64,000 bases of DNA from CAXSEF01 sp964236695 (lineage in GTDB: Bacteria > Pseudomonadota > Alphaproteobacteria > Acetobacterales > Acetobacteraceae), in NCBI GenBank assembly GCA_964236695.1, contig CAXSFU010000008.1, forward strand, positions 1 through 64,000. The letters run 5' to 3'. Shown here piece by piece: positions 59,114-64,000 of this stretch (the first letter of the stretch is position 1; each line of letters begins with the position of its first letter). Below the pieces are notes generated by a model. The model searched no databases. It worked only from the letters and a program-made list of their open reading frames with translations, and was not told the origin of the DNA. The position numbers were made by a program, and so were the translations under genes.

Positions 59114-60169
59114 TCAGGCCGCCGTGCCGAGTCGCTGGCCGCCGTAGCGCCCGCCGCGGATCCGCTCCCACCAGGCACGGTTGTCCAGATACCAGCCGAT
59201 GGTGCGCGCCAGGCCCCGCTCGAAGTCGTGCGGCGCGGTCCACTCGATCGCGGCCTCGGCGCGCGATGGATCGATCTCGTAGCGATGGTCGTGGCCGGGC
59301 CGGTCGGCCACGAAGCGGATCAGCCGCTCGCGCGCGCCCTCCGGGTCGGGCACCCGGCTGTCCAGCTCGGCGCAGATCGCGCGCACCACGTCGAGGTTGG
59401 AGCGCGGCTGGCGGGCGCCGATCGCGTAGGTGCCGCCCGGCTCGCCGCGCTCCAGCACCCGGACCAGCGCCTCCGCATGGTCGTCGACGTACAGCCAGTC
59501 GCGGGTGTTGAGCCCGTCGCCATACACCGGCAGCTCCTTGCCCTCCAGGGCGTTGAGCGTGACCAGCGGGATCAGCTTCTCCGGAAACTGCCAGGGACCG
59601 TAGTTGTTCGTCGTGTTGCTCACGAAGGTCGGCAGCCCGTAGGTGTGCTGCCACGCCCGCACCAGATGGTCCGATGACGCCTTGCTGGCGGAGTACGGCG
59701 AGCGCGGGTCGTACGGCGTGGTCTCGGTGAACGGCGGGTCGCCGTCCTCCAGCGCGCCGAACACCTCGTCGGTGGAGATGTGGTGGAAGCGGAACGCCGC
59801 ACGGCGCTCCGCGGGCAGCCCCGACCAGTAGCGCCGCGCCGCCTCCAGCAACACGAAAGTGCCGACCACGTTGGTCTGGATGAAATCCCCGGGCCCGTCG
59901 ATCGAGCGGTCGACGTGGCTCTCCGCGGCGAGGTGCATCACCACGTCCGGCTGGTGCGCCTCGAACGCCGCCGCCATCGCGGCCGCGTCGCAGATGTCTG
60001 CGCGCACCAGCACATGGCGGGGATCGTGCCGCGCCGCCTCCAGCGCGTCCTCGGACGCGGCATAGGTCATCTTGTCGATGTTGACCACGTCGTGCGCGGT
60101 GTGGCGGATCAGGTGCCGGATCACCGCGGAGCCGATGAACCCGCAGCCGCCAGTCAGCAATATCCGCAT
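59114..60169 (-). CDS. rfbB: dTDP-glucose 4,6-dehydratase
   Basis: A 351-residue NAD-dependent SDR, second step of dTDP-rhamnose synthesis. MRILLTGGCGFIGSAVIRHLI is the NAD loop; HLAAESHVDRSIDGP; HHISTDEVFGAL; SPYSASKASSDHLVRA has Tyr-x3-Lys (YSASK); NNYGPWQFPEKLIPL; GDGLNTRDWLYVDDHAEAL. It is the first gene of rfbB-A-C-D-GT2, divergent from the large glycosyltransferase with 269 bp between. Confidence 0.96.
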   Translation of the reverse strand: MRILLTGGCGFIGSAVIRHLIRHTAHDVVNIDKMTYAASEDALEAARHDPRHVLVRADICDAAAMAAAFEAHQPDVVMHLAAESHVDRSIDGPGDFIQTNVVGTFVLLEAARRYWSGLPAERRAAFRFHHISTDEVFGALEDGDPPFTETTPYDPRSPYSASKASSDHLVRAWQHTYGLPTFVSNTTNNYGPWQFPEKLIPLVTLNALEGKELPVYGDGLNTRDWLYVDDHAEALVRVLERGEPGGTYAIGARQPRSNLDVVRAICAELDSRVPDPEGARERLIRFVADRPGHDHRYEIDPSRAEAAIEWTAPHDFERGLARTIGWYLDNRAWWERIRGGRYGGQRLGTAA

Positions 60170-60438
60170 GAATCGCGTCCCGTCCCTGGGTGCCTGCCTC
60201 ACGGGCCGGCAAGGTGCCAGCCCGTCCGCCGCGCGGCAACCTGCACGGTGGCACGGACGGCGACCAGATGCACGACCCTGGCCGGCTCTCGTCGCAATCC
60301 AGGGTAGCACGCCGGGATTGACGAAGTGTTTCCGCCGCCCGGCGCGACGCGGCGCCGGGGGCTTTGCCGCCCGGGACGGCCCGACCTAGTCTGTGCGGCG
60401 CGACGCCCGCCCGGCCGCCGCGAACACCGGAGGCGACC
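60170..60438. other. Divergent intergenic region, rfb operon / large glycosyltransferase
   Basis: This 269-bp gap holds no ORF or type-1 repeat. TTGACG at 60319 could be a -35 toward the + strand, but no fitting -10 was seen. GGAGG lies 6-7 nt before the + gene. Confidence 0.4.
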
Positions 60439-63400
60439 ATGGCGCGTGCCCCAACCAAGCCCGGGCGCCGCCCCCCCGCACAGCCGGCGCCGACCGCCGC
60501 CCCCGGCTCCGCGCCCGCGACGACGGGAGGGCCTGCCACCGCGTCCGCCGCCTCCGCCAGCCCGACGCCACCAGGCCGGCGAACCGCCGCGGCACCTGCC
60601 CCCGCGCCCGCGCCGCCCTCTCGCCGCGCCGCCGGCACGCCCGCCGCGATCCCGCCACCGAAACCCGCCGCCCCGCCCCGACCCGATCCGGCGCCCGCCG
60701 TCTCTCCCACCGTCGCGCCCCTCCCGACGCCCTCCCTGGCGCCCGGCAGCGTGACCGTCGCCCTCCCCCGCCGCCACGGCGCCGCCTCGCTCGGCCTGCT
60801 GCTCGACGACCTGTTCGAAGGCGAGCTGGCCGCCGGGCCGGGGGAGCGCGCCGTCGCCGTCCGGCTGCCCGGGCACCGCCTGCCGTCCTGGCTCGACATC
60901 GTCGACCTCGCCGACGGCCGCAGCGTCCTGGAGCGCCGCGTCGACCTCAGGCCGCGCTTCGGCCTCGTGCTGCACGCCCTGGCGCTCGAAGGGCTGGAGA
61001 TCGCCGGCCGCTTCACCCTGGGCGGCCCCGACGCGGCCCACGTCGCGCGCCACCTCGCCGTCGAGCTGCTCGACGGCACCAGGATCGCCGCCACCGGCAT
61101 CGCCGCGCGCCAGGACGGCACGCCTGACGCCTCGTACGGTTTCCGCCTGCCGCTCGGCATGCTGCCGCCGCGCAACGGCGCCCTGACGCTGGTGCCCAGG
61201 ATCGGCGGCGCGTCGCTGCCCGCGACCCTGCCCGTCACCCCCGCCGAGATCGGCATCGTCGGCATGCTCGACGGCCTGAGCCCAGGCGGCATCGCCGGCT
61301 GGGCCATGGACCTGCGCGACCCCGCGCGCCGCGTGCCCGTGTCGCTGGTGATCGACGGCGAGGTGGTCGCCGAGGCGGTGGCAGACGGCGTGCGCCACGA
61401 CCTGCAGGCCGCGGGCGTGGGCGACGGCTTCCACGGCGTCGAGGTCCCGCTGCCCGCAGAGCACCGGCGCGAGCGGCGCGTCGGCCTGCTGGTCGCCGGC
61501 ACCGCGCTGCACCTGTCCGGCGGCCCCGTCACCCTGCTGCCCTCGCCCGCCGTGGTCGGCTGTTTCGACACCTTCCACGGCCTGTCCGCGCACGGCTGGG
61601 CGTTCGACCACCTCCACCCCGACCGCAAGGTGGTGGTCGAGGCCGTCGCCGCGGGCGAGCGCGTGCTCGGCCGCGCCACCGCCGAGCAGTTCCGCGGCGA
61701 CCTGCTCGACGCGGGGATCGCCAGCGGCTACTGCGCCTTCAAGATCGAACTCGGCGCCCACTTCCTGTCCCTCGTCGGCCAGCCGGTCGCGGTGCGCGTG
61801 GTGTCCACCGGCGACTTCCTGCCGGGATCGCCGCGCACGGTGATGCCCAACCCCAACCTGCTGCGCTTCGTGCGCCGCCGCGACCGGCTGACGCCGCGCA
61901 CCCTCGCCCGACTGCGCCGCCGCCTCAACCACGTGGCGAGCGGCCGCGGCATCAGCCTGGTGATGCCGGTGCACAACACCCGCGCCGAGTGGCTGGTCCA
62001 GTCGATCTCCTCGGTGCTGGCGCAGTGGTGCGACCACTGGGAGCTGATCTGCATCGACGACGGCTCCACCGAGCCCCACGTCGCCCCGCTGCTCGCCCAC
62101 GCCGCCGCCCGCGACCCGCGCATCCGCGTGCTGCGCTCGGCGGAGAACGTCGGCATCGCGCGCGCCGTCAACTTTGGCCTGCGCGCCGCGCGCCACGCCC
62201 ACGTCGCCTTCCTCGACCACGACGACGCGCTGGAGCCCGACGCGGTCTGGCAGCTGCTGCGCGCGATCATCCGCACCGACGCCGACTTCCTGTACTCCGA
62301 CGAGGCGCTCACTGACGAGAGCATCGACGCCATCACCGAGCCCCGTGCGCGTCCGGCGTTCTCCCACGACTACTACCTGTCGCACCCCTACGTCGTGCAC
62401 ATGCTGTGCATCCGCACCGACCTCGCACGGCGCATGAACGGCTGGGACGAGCGCATGTCGATCTCGGCCGACGTCGACTTCTTCCTGCGCGCCACCGAGC
62501 ACGCCCGCCAGGTCGTCCACGTCCCTGCCGTGCTGTACCGCTGGCGCACCCACGCCGGCTCCACCGGGCATTCGAAGCAGGCCGACGTGATGGCCGCGAC
62601 GAGGGGCGCCATCCAGTCCCACCTCGACCGCACCCGCCCCGGCGCCACGGTGTCGGACGGCGTGTGGTTCAACCAGTTCCGCGTCGACTGGCCCGCCGCC
62701 CCCGGCCTGGTGCTGGTGGTGATCCCCACCAAGAACCGCCACGAGCTGGTGCGCGCCTGCATCGAATCGATCGAGCGCACCGCCGACCTGTCGCGCCTGC
62801 GCATCGTGGTGATCGACCACGCCTCCGACGACCCCGCCGCCCGCCGCTACCTGCGCACGCTGGCGAAAACCCACGTCGTGATGCCCTACGCCGGGCCGTT
62901 CAACTACGCGGCGATGAACAACGCCGCCGTGCGCGCCCACGGCGAGGGCTGCGAGTTCGTGCTGTTCCTCAACAACGACATCGAGGCCATCCAGCCCGGC
63001 TGGATCGCCCGAATGGCCAGCCTGGCGCAGCGCCCGGACGTGGGCGCGGTCGGCGCCCTGCTCATGTACGGCGATCACCGGGTGCAGCACGCCGGCGTCA
63101 TCCTCGGCTTCAACGGCTCGGCCGAGCACGCCTTCAAGTTCACCAACGTCTGGCTCGACGGCGGCACGCCCGAGAAGCCCGGCCGGCGCAACCTCGGCAC
63201 CAACTGCGCGCTGACCTCGGTGCGCGACTACTCCGCGGTCACCGCCGCCTGCCTGATGACGCGCCGCGCCGCCTTCGAGGCTGTCGGCGGCTTCGACGAA
63301 ACCTTTGCCATCGGCTTCAACGACACCGATTTCTGCCTGCGCCTGCGCGCGGCCGGCCTGCGCGTGCTCTACGACGGCCACACGATGCTCTACCACCACG

Positions 63401-63603
63401 AGAGCGCCACCCGCTCCACCACGAAGCAGGTGTTCCACCCCGAGGACACCGCGCGCCTGCTCGACCGCTGGGCCGGCCTGTTGCGCGACGGCGACCCGTT
63501 CTACAGCCCGCTGCTCAGCGACAAGACCCAGGACCACGTGCTGCGCGAAGACGACGGCTGCCGCGTCGCCCACGCGCCCAGGGTCACGGCGCTGCTAGGG
63601 TGA
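60439..63603 (+). CDS. Large tandem GT2 glycosyltransferase
   Basis: A 1054-residue protein. The first 100 residues are Pro/Ala-rich and disordered. Residues about 100-480 are beta-rich with repeated GWAMDLRDPARRVPVSLVIDGEVVAE and GWAFDHLHPDRKVVVEAVAAGE units of a kind often attached to bacterial glycosyltransferases. GT2 domain 1 (about 500-740): GISLVMPVHNTRAEWLVQSISSVLAQ, ICIDDGSTEPHV, FLDHDDALEPDAVW. GT2 domain 2 (about 755-1040): LVLVVIPTKNRHELVRACIESI, FLNNDIEAIQPGWI, and FNDTDFCLRLRAAGLRVLYDGHTMLYHHESATR. Likely an O-antigen or exopolysaccharide polymerising enzyme using rhamnose from the divergent operon (inference). GGAGG supports the ATG. Confidence 0.9.
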   Translation: MARAPTKPGRRPPAQPAPTAAPGSAPATTGGPATASAASASPTPPGRRTAAAPAPAPAPPSRRAAGTPAAIPPPKPAAPPRPDPAPAVSPTVAPLPTPSLAPGSVTVALPRRHGAASLGLLLDDLFEGELAAGPGERAVAVRLPGHRLPSWLDIVDLADGRSVLERRVDLRPRFGLVLHALALEGLEIAGRFTLGGPDAAHVARHLAVELLDGTRIAATGIAARQDGTPDASYGFRLPLGMLPPRNGALTLVPRIGGASLPATLPVTPAEIGIVGMLDGLSPGGIAGWAMDLRDPARRVPVSLVIDGEVVAEAVADGVRHDLQAAGVGDGFHGVEVPLPAEHRRERRVGLLVAGTALHLSGGPVTLLPSPAVVGCFDTFHGLSAHGWAFDHLHPDRKVVVEAVAAGERVLGRATAEQFRGDLLDAGIASGYCAFKIELGAHFLSLVGQPVAVRVVSTGDFLPGSPRTVMPNPNLLRFVRRRDRLTPRTLARLRRRLNHVASGRGISLVMPVHNTRAEWLVQSISSVLAQWCDHWELICIDDGSTEPHVAPLLAHAAARDPRIRVLRSAENVGIARAVNFGLRAARHAHVAFLDHDDALEPDAVWQLLRAIIRTDADFLYSDEALTDESIDAITEPRARPAFSHDYYLSHPYVVHMLCIRTDLARRMNGWDERMSISADVDFFLRATEHARQVVHVPAVLYRWRTHAGSTGHSKQADVMAATRGAIQSHLDRTRPGATVSDGVWFNQFRVDWPAAPGLVLVVIPTKNRHELVRACIESIERTADLSRLRIVVIDHASDDPAARRYLRTLAKTHVVMPYAGPFNYAAMNNAAVRAHGEGCEFVLFLNNDIEAIQPGWIARMASLAQRPDVGAVGALLMYGDHRVQHAGVILGFNGSAEHAFKFTNVWLDGGTPEKPGRRNLGTNCALTSVRDYSAVTAACLMTRRAAFEAVGGFDETFAIGFNDTDFCLRLRAAGLRVLYDGHTMLYHHESATRSTTKQVFHPEDTARLLDRWAGLLRDGDPFYSPLLSDKTQDHVLREDDGCRVAHAPRVTALLG

Positions 63604-63608
63604 GGCGA

Positions 63609-63760
63609 AAGCAGGCAAGGCCAGGGGCTCTGCCCCCATGCCTGAAAGCGGGGACCCCGCCAAAGGCAAGCCTTTGGAATCCATTCCTTAAGTAGCGGGA
63701 TCAAAGGGTCCTCGGACCCTTTGCGGGTCTGGGCAGAGCCCAGCCTTGCTTCCTTCCTGC
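63609..63760. repeat. Type-1 palindromic spacer element with nested 16-nt insert
   Basis: Left end AAGCAGGCAAGG, an A module interrupted by CATGCCTGAAAGCGGGG, B hairpins (CCAAAGGC-AA-GCCTTTGG; CAAAGGGTCC-TC-GGACCCTTTG), right A TCTGGGC-AGA-GCCCAG, end CCTTGCTTCCTTCCTGCC. Confidence 0.88.
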
Positions 63761-64000
63761 CTACCGTGCCCACGCCACGAACCCCGCCGCCGCCGCCGCC
63801 AGCACCCACAGCGGGTTGACCCGCGTGAACCCCAGCAGCCCCGTCGCCACCGCCGTCGTCCCCCACCCCATCCACCCCGTCTCCGTGCCGCGCACCAGCA
63901 CCAGCGCACTCGCGAAGATCATCCCCGCCGCCACCGGCGCCAGCGCGCTCTCCACCACGGGGCGCCACGCCGCCCGCTCGTGCCGCTGCCACACCCTGGC
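63761..64000 (-). CDS. Chromate transporter-like protein, C-terminal fragment (cut by the window end)
   Basis: The frame is open to the window edge, so the gene starts beyond 64000. The visible ~79 residues, SALAPVAAGMIFASALVLVRGTETGWMGWGTTAVATGLLGFTRVNPLWVLAAAAAGFVAWAR, hold two hydrophobic helices; ALAPVAAG...TRVNPLW fits the end of a ChrA half-domain (CHR family). A small AzlD-type or other membrane protein cannot be excluded. The frame ends with TAG at 63761 next to a type-1 element. Confidence 0.6.
   Translation of the reverse strand, partial: ARVWQRHERAAWRPVVESALAPVAAGMIFASALVLVRGTETGWMGWGTTAVATGLLGFTRVNPLWVLAAAAAGFVAWAR

Noticed and set aside
1..64000. tRNA, rRNA, prophage, integrase or insertion-sequence transposase genes
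   Set aside because: I looked for T-loop-like GGTTCGA patterns, integrase and transposase motifs on both strands and found none. A tRNA could still be missed by eye.

Overview
The window is high-GC alphaproteobacterial DNA. The likely family is Acetobacteraceae or a close Rhodospirillales relative. The grounds are a FYDLN-acid (TIGR02300) protein, class II-like AroA, NadQ-type control of nadABC, AddAB rather than RecBCD, and a very dense family of G+C-rich palindromic spacers of a kind I associate with Acetobacteraceae. The assignment is inference; there is no rRNA, and I found no tRNA.

Layout. 0-10 kb: parts of the usual aroA-cmk-rpsA-sppA-ihfB block, all on the minus strand, with a ScyD/ScyE-like secreted protein, a DctA-type symporter and a MAPEG protein lying between cmk and rpsA. 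10-19 kb: FYDLN-acid protein, DHH phosphoesterase, a YdcF protein, a polytopic membrane protein, argG, an SH3 protein, a secreted alpha/beta hydrolase, rlmN and an IalB-like protein. 19.5-27.4 kb: a TPR/ATP-grasp protein, a YPYP methyltransferase and NadQ, followed by nadA-nadB-nadC behind the clearest sigma70-like promoter in the window. 27.8-32.6 kb: three accessory proteins of quinoprotein (PQQ) dehydrogenases, with no dehydrogenase in view, divergent from a secreted DUF255 thioredoxin-like protein. 32.9-38.6 kb: an Ala/Lys-rich protein, an RTX-type subtilisin and two oligopeptide-type permeases. 38.8-45.1 kb: TetR, OsmC, an acyl-CoA-dehydrogenase-like flavoprotein, a rhodanese, a peroxiredoxin and an OmpA protein, which looks like a thiol/sulfur/peroxide neighbourhood. 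45.2-55.5 kb: FAH hydrolase, ferredoxin-NADP reductase, tsaE, a MurU-like protein, addB and addA. 55.7-64 kb: the dTDP-rhamnose operon rfbB-A-C-D plus a GT2, a divergent 1054-residue tandem GT2, and the end of a chromate transporter.

The most unusual feature is the spacer DNA. About twenty copies of a modular palindromic element (roughly 50-250 bp, ends like GGCAAGCAAGG, core hairpin CCAGGGGC-TCT-GCCCCTGG) sit between genes, even inside operons. Two copies are flanked by 7-8 bp direct repeats that include the downstream start codon (dppC/dppB and nadA/nadB), as expected of a mobile MITE-like element landing on an ATGA stop/start overlap. Another copy supplies the 5' end of the hydrolase coding frame. 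A second, AT-rich double-hairpin repeat occurs twice, both times between convergent genes, and looks like a bidirectional terminator. Other non-coding signals are a probable NadQ operator/promoter, a TAGAC-like TetR operator before OsmC, a four-unit hairpin array before the rhodanese gene, and a promoter-terminator pair that may encode a small RNA upstream of the peroxiredoxin.
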